DNA of 46,183 nucleotides from Acidobacteriota bacterium (GCA_003222635.1 QHWQ01000327.1:1-46183), one strand, 5' to 3'; positions 10,115 to 19,259 are shown, counted from the stretch's first letter. A program made the numbers and translations. Notes: a model not told the origin generated them from the sequence alone.

Positions 10115-11326
10115 TTAGAAAGCCTGCACCAGCGAGACGTACACGCGGCCCATGTGGACGCCGTTTTTGCGCCACTGGTAGTCGTAGCTGCCGACGATCG
10201 ACGTCAGCGACGGAAACAGGATCTGCACGGAGCCGGTGGCGGTCTTCGCGCGGAACTCGCCGATGTGATCGATCGAGAACTGGTCGAAGTTCTCGATGCC
10301 GCTGATGTAACCGCCGCGCGCCCAGATGCGCGGCTTGATCTCATGCGCGGCGCGGATCTCGAAGGTGTGCGACTCGATGCCCGTCGTCGCCGCCGTATCC
10401 GTCGTCGTGAACGCGTAGCGCAGCGCGCCCGTCCAACGCGGCGTGACCGCAACGGTCACCGCGGGCGAGAACATCATCGTGTTGGCGCCAAAGAAGTCGA
10501 AGTAGCGCAGCGTTCCCGAGTAGGTCGCGCGGTGATAGCCGTAATCAACGCGGCCCATGTAATCGCGCTGCGGGAGCACACGGTTGTTGTCGTTGACCAG
10601 CACCTGGCCGCTCACCGTCCCCCACGGCGTCCATCGCCACTCGGCGCCGCCGCCGAAGCGATTCTCGGTGCGGTCGAACTTCCGCTGCAGCTGGCCGCGG
10701 CCGATCACGCGGAACGTCTCCGACACGCGGTAGCTCAACGCCAGGTCCGACCCGCGCGTCGTCGGCGTCCGTCCGTTGTAGTCCTCGCCGAAGGTCTGGC
10801 TCTCGAAGCGATGGCCATGCTCGCGGCGCGCGTTCTCGAGATCCATCCGGTTCACCACGGTGGGCGAGACGGTCGCAAGCCGCTGGCGGTACGAGATCGA
10901 CTGGAGTGTGTCGCCCGACAGCTGGTACGCGCTGGCCAGCGCGGCCCACACGTTCGGATTCTGCGGCGCCAGCTCCTCGGCACGCCTGAGCGCGTCGAGC
11001 CCCTCGGAGATGCGATCCTGCCGCAGCAGCACGGTCCCGAGGCCGACCCACGCATCCACGTTGCGCGGATCCTCAATGACGATGCTGTGATAGATCGCCT
11101 CGGCGAGATCCGCGTGCCCCATACGCGCGTAGACGTTCGCTATCCACAGCCGCGTCAGGTGATCGTTGGGATCGACGGCGGCAATCTTCTGAAGCGCGGA
11201 GAGCGCCTCGGCGTCGTGTCCCTCCTGCGCCAGCTGAATGGCCGCGGGAAGGTCGACGGCAACGGTAGTCGGGCCAGGCTGCGCGACGCCCTGCGCGAGC
11301 AGCAGAAGGAAAAAGGAAAGCAGCAT
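10115..11326 (-). CDS. Secreted TPR protein with YaiO-like outer-membrane beta-barrel
   Basis: A 403-residue exported protein. A signal peptide (MLLSFFLLLLAQGVAQ) precedes three to four TPR units (about 25-150), for example LWIANVYARMGHADLAEAIY and PNVWAALASAYQLSGD. The C-terminal part alternates amphipathic strands rich in aromatic residues and ends in VYVSLVQAF, a terminal Phe typical of outer-membrane barrels. This layout matches YaiO-type outer-membrane proteins; the role may be in export or assembly at the outer membrane. ATG 11326 is chosen for its signal peptide. It is the last gene of the minus-strand run from nuoG. The stop at 10115 directly abuts the inverted repeat. Confidence 0.78.
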   Translation of the reverse strand: MLLSFFLLLLAQGVAQPGPTTVAVDLPAAIQLAQEGHDAEALSALQKIAAVDPNDHLTRLWIANVYARMGHADLAEAIYHSIVIEDPRNVDAWVGLGTVLLRQDRISEGLDALRRAEELAPQNPNVWAALASAYQLSGDTLQSISYRQRLATVSPTVVNRMDLENARREHGHRFESQTFGEDYNGRTPTTRGSDLALSYRVSETFRVIGRGQLQRKFDRTENRFGGGAEWRWTPWGTVSGQVLVNDNNRVLPQRDYMGRVDYGYHRATYSGTLRYFDFFGANTMMFSPAVTVAVTPRWTGALRYAFTTTDTAATTGIESHTFEIRAAHEIKPRIWARGGYISGIENFDQFSIDHIGEFRAKTATGSVQILFPSLTSIVGSYDYQWRKNGVHMGRVYVSLVQAF

Positions 11327-11360
11327 ACGCTTGGTTTTCGGCTGCTGAGCCGAGCCACAA

Positions 11361-11392
11361 CAGGTATCTGGTGTCAGGTATCAGGTATCAGG
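11361..11392. repeat. Period-7 tandem repeat (CAGGTAT units)
   Basis: Units CAGGTAT, CTGGTGT, CAGGTAT, CAGGTAT, CAGG. The stop codon of the upstream GAF gene (complement of 11388-11390) lies inside the repeat. It resembles the cluster at 10014-10044, so the TPR gene is bracketed by related short tandem repeats. Confidence 0.75.
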
Positions 11393-12527
11393 CAGTCTTG
11401 GGGACTTCGGTGGCACTGCCGGCCGGCCAGGCGGAGACAATGCCGGCAAGCTGCGCGGCGAGGATGGCGGCCACGGCACGCGTGGCGGGGTCTTCCTCGC
11501 GTCCGTTGCGCACTTCGGCAGCAAAAACACCGACGCAGCCTGACACCCCTGTGATCGGGACGGCCACGGCGCCGTGCGACATCACGTCGGCTGAAACCGT
11601 GCGCAATTGTGCAGTGCGCCACGCTTCGGCGGTGGCGTTGGCGGCGTTCCGGGCGATGGGGCCCAGCCGCTGCACGATTCGTTCGTCGTAGCCGAACCAC
11701 AGCGCTGGAAACAGCTCTTCGCCCGCGCCCATCCAGACGATGATGCCGCGCGCGTCGAGGACGGAAGCCGAGCGGGCGAGGGCATCGCGGAGGGAGGCGG
11801 TGTTAGTGGTTCGAGCCAGGGCGCCGCACACGTCCGCCGTGGCGGCGAGGTCGACTGTCGCGGGAACCTGGTGGTTCGGGGGTTCGAGATTCGAGGGTTC
11901 GAGGTTCAGTGGTTCGGGGTGCGCGGGCGCGACGGTTGACGCCATCGGCACCAGCACCATCAAACCGACCACCCAGACAAGGGCCACCAATATCAGTCCG
12001 CCCCACTGTTGCCGTTCGAGCGAGGCGCGCTCGACGGCAGCCGTCTGCTCCTCGGAGGACTCGAGGCCGCGCAGCGTCATGACGAGCGCCGCGATCGTGT
12101 CGTGCCCTTCGCCGAAGATCAGATCCGCGGCGAGCAGGTTCTGCGCCTGCTGAAGATCCTGCCGCGCCTTCCCGTCGATGACGACAATCGCCTTGAAGTC
12201 CTTCTCGACCTCGTCGAGCGTCGCGGCCGCGTCGTTCGACTGGAGAAGCGGTCGAATGGCTGCTGCGTCCTGGCCGAACCGCTGCAGCAGCATGGCCGAG
12301 CGCTCGAGCCACGGCTGATCGGGCTGGCCCGGCGCGACATACGCCTGCTGCGCCGCCGCGATGTCGCCGGCGGTCGCAATCATCCGCTCGACGCGCCGCG
12401 TCACATCGTCCGCGGCGGCATCGATTCCGGCGGCACGCCGATGCGCGGCAAAAACAAAAAAGCCGCCGATGACGCCGGCGGCTATGAGGACAGCAGCAAC
12501 GATCAGACGGTTCGTGTGCTTCTGCAT
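11388..12527 (-). CDS. Membrane protein with periplasmic helical region and cytoplasmic GAF-like domain
   Basis: A 379-residue putative sensor. TM1 spans about residues 8-28 and TM2 about 175-197 (GGLILVALVWVVGLMVLVPM). Between them is a helical region, probably periplasmic, like the ligand-binding four-helix part of chemoreceptors. After TM2 a linker reads PEPLNLEPSNLEPPNHQ, encoded by a short tandem DNA repeat, followed by a GAF-like domain (about 225-370: LDARGIIVWMGAGEELFP, GAVAVPITGVSGCVGVFAAE). No kinase, cyclase or methyl-accepting output is present, so its mode of signalling is unclear; it may pass a signal to a partner. It lies between the porin gene (24 bp) and the TPR gene. Confidence 0.7.
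   Translation of the reverse strand: MQKHTNRLIVAAVLIAAGVIGGFFVFAAHRRAAGIDAAADDVTRRVERMIATAGDIAAAQQAYVAPGQPDQPWLERSAMLLQRFGQDAAAIRPLLQSNDAAATLDEVEKDFKAIVVIDGKARQDLQQAQNLLAADLIFGEGHDTIAALVMTLRGLESSEEQTAAVERASLERQQWGGLILVALVWVVGLMVLVPMASTVAPAHPEPLNLEPSNLEPPNHQVPATVDLAATADVCGALARTTNTASLRDALARSASVLDARGIIVWMGAGEELFPALWFGYDERIVQRLGPIARNAANATAEAWRTAQLRTVSADVMSHGAVAVPITGVSGCVGVFAAEVRNGREEDPATRAVAAILAAQLAGIVSAWPAGSATEVPKTA
11873..11919. repeat. Intragenic GGTTCGAG-type short tandem repeat
   Basis: About six units of alternating 7-8 nt around GTTCGAG lie within the GAF-protein gene. Read on the minus strand they encode the linker EPLNLEPSNLEPPN between TM2 and the GAF domain. The reading frame stays open. 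Confidence 0.7.
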
Positions 12528-12551
12528 CGCAAGAAGGATAGCAGAAGACGA

Positions 12552-13598
12552 TCAGAACTCTATGTGGGTTTGAACGAGGATCCGGTTCTCCTTCGGACGC
12601 GCTGCGGCCGCGTCGTAGTGCACCTGCTCGTTGGTGACGACCAGGCCCACGCGATCGCGCGGCCACACCCACCAGTACGCGCCGCCCGCAATCACCCGCC
12701 GGTGCGAATCGTCGGCGAGCGCGCCGTCGGGGTCGAGCGCCTCGACGCGCGCGAGCGCCGCCCATCCTGCCATGCCTTGCCGCACTTCGATGAACCCGGA
12801 CGAGCCGCTGCGGTCGATGTTGCGAGGAGCCAGCGGGTTGGGATTCTCCGTCGCCTTCAGCCACTGCAGCGTCGCCACGAGATTGGTGTGCTCGAAGCTC
12901 CCCATCACGATGCCGAGATCGCGTGGACGGTTCGCGGCGTACCATCCTTTGTTGTAGAAGCCGGACAGACGGAACCCGTTGGCGATCCCGCGGCCGGCAA
13001 ACGGCCGCAGCGTCAGCCGGGCCTGCGCGCTCTTGAACTTGTTGGCGTCGGTCTGCGCGTAGCCTTCGCCGTTGTAGACACCGGCCTGGATGTCGATGAA
13101 CTTGCCGACCGGCGTGAACAGGCCGACGCCGAAGTCCGACGACCCGGGGATGAGCCCCTCGCGTTCGGAGAACATCTGCCCTTGCACGCGGTAACGGTTG
13201 ATGCTTTCCTCGAAGTCGAGCCACGGCGTCTGGTGCGCGCCGAAGCGGACCCACGACCGCGCGCCCGTCAGGTTGTCGTATTCGAGAAACGCGTACTTGA
13301 TGCGCAGCACCAGCGTGCCCGCGAGCGTGCTGTCGGTCACGCGCCGCACGTCCGGCGTCACCCGGAAGCGGACGTTGCTCGAGAGCTGCCCGTTGATGTT
13401 GATGTAGCCGCGCGTCAGATCGAAGGCGTTGAACCCCTGACGATTCTCCAGCTCCGCGTCGTACTGCACATACGACAGCACGCCAACGCGAATGATCGGA
13501 TAGTCAGGCGGCGCCGGCGTCGCGGGCGTGGTTTGGGCGTTCGCGCACACGGAGTAGCCGATCGTGAGGATGCAGATGAGAAAGAAACGAGTCGTCAT
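12552..13598 (-). CDS. Outer-membrane porin, phosphate-selective porin O/P-like
   Basis: A 348-residue exported beta-barrel. A signal peptide (MTTRFFLICILTIGYSVCANA) precedes a Pro/Thr-rich segment and then repeated amphipathic strands with aromatic girdles (VGVLSYVQYDAELEN, RGYININGQLSSNVRFRV, FLEYDNLTGARSWVRFGAHQ). It ends in ILVQTHIEF with a terminal Phe. The overall pattern resembles OprO/OprP-type porins; specificity cannot be judged. It lies 83 bp after ccdA in the same direction, with a hairpin immediately before its ATG. No ribosome-binding site is visible. Confidence 0.78.
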   Translation of the reverse strand: MTTRFFLICILTIGYSVCANAQTTPATPAPPDYPIIRVGVLSYVQYDAELENRQGFNAFDLTRGYININGQLSSNVRFRVTPDVRRVTDSTLAGTLVLRIKYAFLEYDNLTGARSWVRFGAHQTPWLDFEESINRYRVQGQMFSEREGLIPGSSDFGVGLFTPVGKFIDIQAGVYNGEGYAQTDANKFKSAQARLTLRPFAGRGIANGFRLSGFYNKGWYAANRPRDLGIVMGSFEHTNLVATLQWLKATENPNPLAPRNIDRSGSSGFIEVRQGMAGWAALARVEALDPDGALADDSHRRVIAGGAYWWVWPRDRVGLVVTNEQVHYDAAAARPKENRILVQTHIEF

Positions 13599-13606
13599 AC
13601 GGTGTA

Positions 13607-13628
13607 GGGCGGGACGTTACGCCCCGCC
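13607..13628. promoter_or_regulatory. GC-rich hairpin just upstream of the porin start
   Basis: GGCGGG at 13608-13613 pairs with CCCGCC at 13623-13628 over a 9-nt loop. In the porin mRNA it ends about 9 nt before the ATG at 13598, where a ribosome site would lie. No T-run follows on either strand, so translational control or RNA stability is as likely as termination. Confidence 0.35.
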
Positions 13629-13681
13629 TTGGTTGTATGACGACGATGTTTCCGGGAGGTATCCGCCGCGTTAAACCTTCG

Positions 13682-14419
13682 TTAATAGACCGGCAAGCCG
13701 AGGTCCTGCAAAGACCGGGCGATGACCGTAAATCGGTTCGTGAAGATGAGGATGCCGATCACCACGAGCAGCGCTCCCGAGGCGAGCTCGATGAAATGGT
13801 AGTGCTTGCGAATGCGCGCGAAGGCGGCGAAGAACCCGTTGATCGCCAGGGCCGCGGCGAAGAAGGGAATGGCGAGGCCCAGCGAGTACGCCGCGAGCAG
13901 CTGCACGCCCTGGCCAATCGTCTTCTGCGCGCCGGCAATGGCGAGGATGCCGGCGAGGATCGGACCGATGCACGGCGTCCATCCGAACGCGAACGCAATG
14001 CCCACCAGCGTGGCGCCGAGGAATCCGGCGGGCCGCCGGTTGGTCTGCACGCGCTTCTCCTGATACAGCCAGTCGATGCGCAGCAGCCCCATCGTGTGCA
14101 GGCCGAACAGGACGATGATCGCGCCCGCGATGCGTCCGAGCATCGTCAGGCGCAACATCAGGAACTGGCCGATGGCACTGGCCGAGGCGCCGAGCGCGAC
14201 GAAGACGAGCGAGAAGCCGAGGATGAAGGCGAGCGACGAGGTGAGGACGCGGTTGCGAACCGGTGAGGCCACCGCCACGCCGCCGGTCCCTCGCATCTCG
14301 TCGAGCGAGAGGCCCGAGATGTACGAGAGGTAACCGGGTATCAACGGCAGCACGCAGGGCGAGATGAACGACAGCAGCCCTGCGCCGAACGCCGCGAGCA
14401 GCGTGACGTTTTCGATCAT
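13682..14419 (-). CDS. ccdA: CcdA-type cytochrome c biogenesis / thiol-disulfide transmembrane protein
   Basis: Inner-membrane protein of 245 residues with about six helices that carries reducing power across the membrane, typically for cytochrome c maturation or periplasmic thiol reduction. Both conserved cysteine motifs are present: FISPCVLPLIPGYLSYISG in helix 1 and FGWTPCIGPILAGIL in the middle. Its length fits the short CcdA form, not DsbD. ATG 14419 overlaps the nuoG stop by 4 bp (ATGA), so translation is probably coupled. No thioredoxin-like or ResB/ResC partner is visible nearby. Confidence 0.9.
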   Translation of the reverse strand: MIENVTLLAAFGAGLLSFISPCVLPLIPGYLSYISGLSLDEMRGTGGVAVASPVRNRVLTSSLAFILGFSLVFVALGASASAIGQFLMLRLTMLGRIAGAIIVLFGLHTMGLLRIDWLYQEKRVQTNRRPAGFLGATLVGIAFAFGWTPCIGPILAGILAIAGAQKTIGQGVQLLAAYSLGLAIPFFAAALAINGFFAAFARIRKHYHFIELASGALLVVIGILIFTNRFTVIARSLQDLGLPVY

Positions 14420-16043
14420 TTGCCGATCGGCATCAGGGGAATAACGCCTTCCATCTGCACGTTGTGGCCTTTGACGGGCGGCAGGTCCTGATACATGAAA
14501 TCCCACTTCCACCGCTCGGAGGGATTGGAGGCCTGCAGCCAGCTGCGCGCCGACATCGCGCGTGCGAAGGAAACGTCGATCGACAGCGCGCGGCGCACAT
14601 CTTCGCTGCTCGTGTACGGCAGCGCCAGGCCGAGCGACGCGGCAAGGTTCACCAGAATCTGCCAGTCTTCGCGCGCCTCGCCGGGGGGCACGACCGCCTG
14701 CGCCGCGCCCTGGACGCGTCCCTGATCGTTGGTGTAGATCGCGTCCTTCTCGACGTAGGCGGCGCCGGGCAGCACGAAATCGGCGGCTGACGCCAGTTCC
14801 GTCAGCACCACGCCCTGCACGATGAGCAGCGGCAGCTTGCCGCTCCGCCGCGCCGCCGCAATCCAGGACACATCGCCGATCGAGCCATCCGGGCCGGAAT
14901 CAATCACGTACAGCGCTTTGACGCGTCCACCCTCGACCGCGGTTCGCAGGTCGGTGAGGTCGGGAAGGCCGTCGTTGCCGGTGCCGACACGGTAGCCCAA
15001 GTCCTTCGCCCCGTTGACGTTCGGCGCATTCGTCGCGGGCACCTTGAATTTCGTGTCAGGTGGCTGCACCTTCTCGGTCCTCGTCCACGAGACCGAGACC
15101 GATTTCAGGCCGTCGCCGCCAAGCAACCCCTGCACGAGCTCCTTCAGCACGAAGAGCTCCTCGGTGGACGCATGCGCCGACACGAGGAACCGAACCGATC
15201 CGGCGTCCGCCGACCCGGCCGCCTGCAGCGCATCGCGCATCCGCGGCTCGACGTCATGCCACGCGGCGTTCTCGAGCGCGTCGCCGCGCCGCCGCATCGG
15301 CCTGCGCAGACGCGCGTCGCCTTCGACCCAGTGATAGTCGAAGCGGCCGATGTCGCACATCCAGTAGCTGTTGACCTCGGCATTGAAGCGCGGCGTCATC
15401 CGGATCAACCGCGAGCCCTTCGCCCATTCCGGCTTCGCCTTCAGCCACGCGCTCGTGTTGCACCCCTTCGAGCAGAGCGTGCACATCGTGTCGACGACGT
15501 TCGGGTTGTCCCACGGACGGCTCTTGAAGCGGTAGTCGCGCGTCGTGATCGCGCCGACGGGACAGACAGCCATCAGGTTGCCCGACAGCAATGAGTGGAC
15601 GCCTTCTTCCTGGAAGGGCGCGAGTCGGCCTTCACGCCTTCGCCGTCGAACACGCGGCGCGGAAAGTCCATGCGGCTCTCCGCGGGTCCGAACGTGTACG
15701 AGAAATCCTGGAGCGGGCACTCGCCGCCCTTGTCGCAGACCGGACAGTCGAGCGGATGGTTGACGAGCAGGAACTCGAAGACGCTCGCGCGCGCCGTGAC
15801 CACTTCGGCATCGCGCGTGCTCACCACCATGCCCTCGGTCGCAACCGTCGAGCACGAGGTCTGGAGCTTCGGCATCTTCTCGATCTTCACGACGCAGACG
15901 CGGCAGGAGCCGTCGATGGAAATGCCAGGGTGGTAGCAGTAGTAGGGAACGGAGATGCCGGCCTCGATGCTGGCCTGCAGAACGGTTTTTCCTTTCTCCA
16001 CGGTGACTTGCCGTCCATCTATCGTCAGCGTGACCGTTTCCAT
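14416..16043 (-). pseudogene. nuoG: NADH-quinone oxidoreductase subunit G, internally deleted and frameshifted
   Basis: Fe-S subunit of respiratory complex I. From ATG 16043 the first frame encodes the [2Fe-2S] ligands (PYYCYHPG, SCRVC, TSCS) and the His-Cys3 site (HPLDCPVCDKGGECPLQD), then RRVFDGEGVKAD. At about 15615-15625 homology resumes in another frame with FQEEGVHSLLSGNLMAVCPVG, then MCTLCSKGCNTSAW, KPEWAKGSRLIRMTPRFN and a molybdopterin-oxidoreductase-like region to the stop at 14416. The stretch normally between these parts, which carries the first three Cys of a [4Fe-4S] site, is absent (about 45 codons). Read as it stands, the protein would stop early. Only this complex I gene is in the window. 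The deletion may be an assembly error; the gene is otherwise well preserved. Confidence 0.85.
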
Positions 16044-16123
16044 ATCGTGGCGATCATATCCCAGCAAGAGTTCAGCTTGACTCGACTGCGGCGAGGTCCT
16101 ACTCTCCGGATCCAGAGGCCCGG

Positions 16124-16558
16124 ATGGTCGCCAGCCGTGCACGCGTATCGTCGCTGCTCGAATGGATTGCCGCGTCCGCGGCCATCATCGCCGTGATTGC
16201 CGTCGGGTCGGTGCTCGTGCGCGACCTTCGCACGGTCAGCGCGGTCACGCCGGTCATCGCGCACGAAGACGCGGTTGCCGATCCTCCTGCCGCGGTCCCC
16301 ACGCGTTCCGTTTCCGTTCCGGTCCTGCTGCTTTCGGACGGCTCTCAACTGCACGTTGGCGATACGGTGGCGGAGGTGACGAACCGGCTTGGTCGCGATG
16401 CGGAGGCTGCGCCGCGCGCGATCGATCGCACGTCATCGGGGGATCGCGAGACGCGTTTCTATGCGCAGGGTGGCCAGCGGTTCGCCGTCGTCCTGCAGGC
16501 GCTGGCCGGCGACGGCCAGGTCAGGGTGTCCGCTATTTATCTGCCTAGCTCTCGTTGA
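16124..16558 (+). CDS. Membrane-anchored protein with possible BamE/SmpA-like domain
   Basis: A 144-residue protein with one N-terminal helix (LLEWIAASAAIIAVIAVGSVLV) and an exported domain. The segment GDTVAEVTNRLGRDAEA, followed by ETRFYAQGGQRFAVVLQ and VRVSAIYLP, resembles the small alpha-beta fold of BamE/SmpA-like proteins, which often occurs in envelope proteins. This is an inference from the pattern only. It is divergent from nuoG (81 bp) and overlaps the end of the M1 peptidase gene by 14 bp tail-to-tail. Confidence 0.55.
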   Translation: MVASRARVSSLLEWIAASAAIIAVIAVGSVLVRDLRTVSAVTPVIAHEDAVADPPAAVPTRSVSVPVLLLSDGSQLHVGDTVAEVTNRLGRDAEAAPRAIDRTSSGDRETRFYAQGGQRFAVVLQALAGDGQVRVSAIYLPSSR

Positions 16559-19259
16559 ACCTGGCGATCGCCGCTGAATCCCGGTTGATCTGCACGTCGC
16601 GGACGACTCCGTTGGTGGGAATCCGCTGCTCGACATGCGCGTCCGATACGGGGACGACGATATCCTGCAGGCGCCCGTCGGCATACTGCAGCGTCACGGT
16701 GACGGGCACGTCGTAGATCATCTTGCTGTCCTGATCGAACTGAACGGTCACTTCTCCCGAGCGGATCGTCGACGAATAGCGAAGCGTCGGGATGTCACCG
16801 CCATGAATCCAGCGTTCGAAGAAGCGATCGAGCGGGCGGCCCGACGCGGCTTCCATCGCGCGCTGGAAGTCGTCGGTTCCCGCCTTCTGGAATTTCCTCT
16901 CCGCGTAAAACCCCCGCAGTCCCCTGAAGAACGCCTCGTCGCCGACGAAGCGGCGGAGCATGTGCAGGACCGACGCGCCCTTGTCGTAGATGATCGCGCG
17001 GAAGATGCGCCCCTGCCCCTGGATGAGACCCAGGCGATAGCCGAGATCGATCGGCCCCTGATCCGATTCAGAGATGCTCCAGCGGCGGAACTGCCGCAGC
17101 ATCGCGAAGAACGACGCGTTGCCATGCGCGCGCTGCGCGTAGAGCGCCGAGAAGTACTGCGCGAAGCCTTCGCTGATCCACTGCTCGTGATAGTTCTTCC
17201 AGCCGACCGCCTGGCCCCACCACTGATGCGCGAGCTCGTGCGACAGAAAGAACTCCGGAATGTTCGAGAACGCCGACGGATCGTTGCCCCAATAGAGTCG
17301 CGAGAAGGGCGCCGCGTTGTTGATGATGGAGAAATACGCCGGACTGTGTCCTCCCGGCACCTCGTGCTCGAGCATCGCGATCGTCAGCGACTCGTACGGC
17401 GTGTCGTCCATCAGCGTTTCGTAGAAGCGCATGACGTCGGCGGCGACCGGCGCAATCTCGCGTCCCTTGACGAGCTGCCGCGGATTCGCCTGCACGGTAA
17501 TCGTCAACTTGTCGTACTGCCCCTTCGCTTCGATCACGGTGCTGGCCACCTGCGTCATGCGGCTGACCACGAGCGCGAAGTACCGCACCGGCTGGTTCGC
17601 GTTGAAGACGTAGGCGGCGCCCCCGGCCGACAGCGCGGCGTCGCGCAGCGACACGTCGCCGGGCGTGAGCTGTCCGCTCGCGATGCAGCTGTAGCCTTCG
17701 GGCACGGTGACGCGGATGCGCGCCCGCGCATAGTCGGTGACGACGTTCTGCGGATACCAGGCCGCGCGGCTGCTCAGGAGGAAGTTCGGCTCCGATCGGA
17801 CCAGCGGCTCCGTCTCGGTGTCACCCTCCTGCTGCGCCTCGAGCGCGACCGTCTCGCGATCGAGCTCCTGCGTCGGCAGCCGCCCGCTGTAGGCGATGTC
17901 GAACGACAGCATCGCGCCGTGCTGCGCGGACACGGGCAGGTTGATGATGAGGCTGTCGTCGTGGCGGATGCGGAAGAACAGCAGCCGTCCAAATTCTGCG
18001 CTGACGACGCTGGTCACCGCCAGCGGCTCCGCCAGCCGCATCGTCAGCGTGGCGGCCGCGTCGGCCTGAACTCGCAGCGTCACGTGCGTGCGGCCTTCGA
18101 TGAACTGGCGATCCGGATAGACGACCGTGTCCACGTTGTAGTCGATGACGTCGTAGGTGCGGAGGTCGTCTTCGTTGTAGGTGCGGCCGCGAATGGCGAG
18201 CGTCGGCGGCGACGCGTAGAGCGAGATCGCACGCTTGCGGGCGCGATCGAACAGCGTGATGTCTTCGGCGTTGCCGCCGCTGCGCGAGTAGGTGAGCGTG
18301 CCGAACTTGTTGGTGCGGACCTCGGCAAGGAAGTCGCCGGACTGCGGCAGGATGTACCACGTCTCGCGGCTGAGATCGCGCAGGTCGATGTTGAACGACT
18401 TCGGCGCTTCGACGGAGAAGACGTCCTGCGCGCGCTTGACCTGACGCGGGTCGGCGGGCATCGGCCGCAGCCCAGAGACATCGATGCGCGTCTCGAAGTC
18501 GGCGGGATGCATCCGGATGAACGCGGCGCCGAAGAGCGCGGTCAGCGTTTCGCTGCCGCTGAAGATGCGCAGCTGCCCCTTTTCCGTCGGGGGTGCCGGC
18601 GCAAACTGCATCTCGCCGCGTCCGAGCAGCACGAGCCCCGTCACGCCCTCGCCGCTGATCGCCTGGAACACGTAGCCGCTGTGCAGCGTGAACTGCACGT
18701 CCAGCGAGCGAACGGTGAATTCACGCGCCACGTACTGGGTCGTCGTGTCGAGGCGCAGCCGGTAGAGGCCCTGGACGAAGGTGAGCCGCGTGATGGCGAC
18801 GATCCGCCACGAGTTCACGTCGCCGTCGCGCGGACGGCGCACGTCGAAGCGCGCCGTCAGCACGCGCGCCCGCGCGGCGGTCTCCGTCAGGATCTCGACG
18901 ATGACGTGGTGGCCGTCGCCGGGCAGCGCGGATTCGAGCTGCGTGCGATCGCGCTCGGCGACGACCGCGCGCGTCGTCTCGTACGAGAAGAGATCGTCGG
19001 TCGCCTGCTCCGCCTCCTCTCCGGTGATGTCGGAGGTGGACAGCAGCGCCGGAAAGTCGTCGCGGTTGTTCTGCTGCAGGAGCAGTTCGAGCTTGTGGAG
19101 GAGCAGCGTGACGCCGTCAGGCGGTCCGGGTGGTCCCGGTGTCTGCTTGGCCGCTGTCGCGTCGTTCTGCGACGCGAAGGCGGGTGCGGACGCTGCGCAC
19201 AGCAGGAGCGCCAGCGGGAGCGCGAGGCGGACGATCGGAAAAGCCATGCGGTCGCGCAT
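16545..19259 (-). CDS. Secreted M1-family zinc aminopeptidase-like protein
   Basis: A 904-residue exported metallopeptidase. A signal peptide (IVRLALPLALLLCAASAPAFA) precedes a long N-terminal beta-rich region. The catalytic part has the zinc motif HELAHQWWG (about residue 673) and the third ligand in ISEGFAQYF, matching HExxH-x18-E of gluzincins. The usual GAMEN substrate loop is replaced by VPGGHSPAYFSII, so aminopeptidase specificity is uncertain. The C-terminal domain includes FFERWIHGGDIPTLRY. It would act outside the cytoplasm on peptides. ATG 19259 is used; ATG 19247 (MAFPIVRL) is a close alternative. It is the last gene of the run that starts with the aminotransferase at 24977. Confidence 0.88.
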   Translation of the reverse strand: MRDRMAFPIVRLALPLALLLCAASAPAFASQNDATAAKQTPGPPGPPDGVTLLLHKLELLLQQNNRDDFPALLSTSDITGEEAEQATDDLFSYETTRAVVAERDRTQLESALPGDGHHVIVEILTETAARARVLTARFDVRRPRDGDVNSWRIVAITRLTFVQGLYRLRLDTTTQYVAREFTVRSLDVQFTLHSGYVFQAISGEGVTGLVLLGRGEMQFAPAPPTEKGQLRIFSGSETLTALFGAAFIRMHPADFETRIDVSGLRPMPADPRQVKRAQDVFSVEAPKSFNIDLRDLSRETWYILPQSGDFLAEVRTNKFGTLTYSRSGGNAEDITLFDRARKRAISLYASPPTLAIRGRTYNEDDLRTYDVIDYNVDTVVYPDRQFIEGRTHVTLRVQADAAATLTMRLAEPLAVTSVVSAEFGRLLFFRIRHDDSLIINLPVSAQHGAMLSFDIAYSGRLPTQELDRETVALEAQQEGDTETEPLVRSEPNFLLSSRAAWYPQNVVTDYARARIRVTVPEGYSCIASGQLTPGDVSLRDAALSAGGAAYVFNANQPVRYFALVVSRMTQVASTVIEAKGQYDKLTITVQANPRQLVKGREIAPVAADVMRFYETLMDDTPYESLTIAMLEHEVPGGHSPAYFSIINNAAPFSRLYWGNDPSAFSNIPEFFLSHELAHQWWGQAVGWKNYHEQWISEGFAQYFSALYAQRAHGNASFFAMLRQFRRWSISESDQGPIDLGYRLGLIQGQGRIFRAIIYDKGASVLHMLRRFVGDEAFFRGLRGFYAERKFQKAGTDDFQRAMEAASGRPLDRFFERWIHGGDIPTLRYSSTIRSGEVTVQFDQDSKMIYDVPVTVTLQYADGRLQDIVVPVSDAHVEQRIPTNGVVRDVQINRDSAAIARFNES

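Noticed and set aside
10014-11392. CRISPR array
   Set aside because: Units are only 7 nt with no spacers, and no cas genes are present.
12009-13607. Long plus-strand open frame across the GAF protein and porin genes
   Set aside because: It crosses two well-supported minus-strand genes and their boundary and has the composition of a reverse-strand artefact.
14416-16043. Programmed frameshift or readthrough in nuoG (also considered for kbl and M49)
   Set aside because: Conserved amino-acid blocks are physically absent at each junction, so recoding would not restore the proteins, and no slippery site or stimulatory structure is evident.
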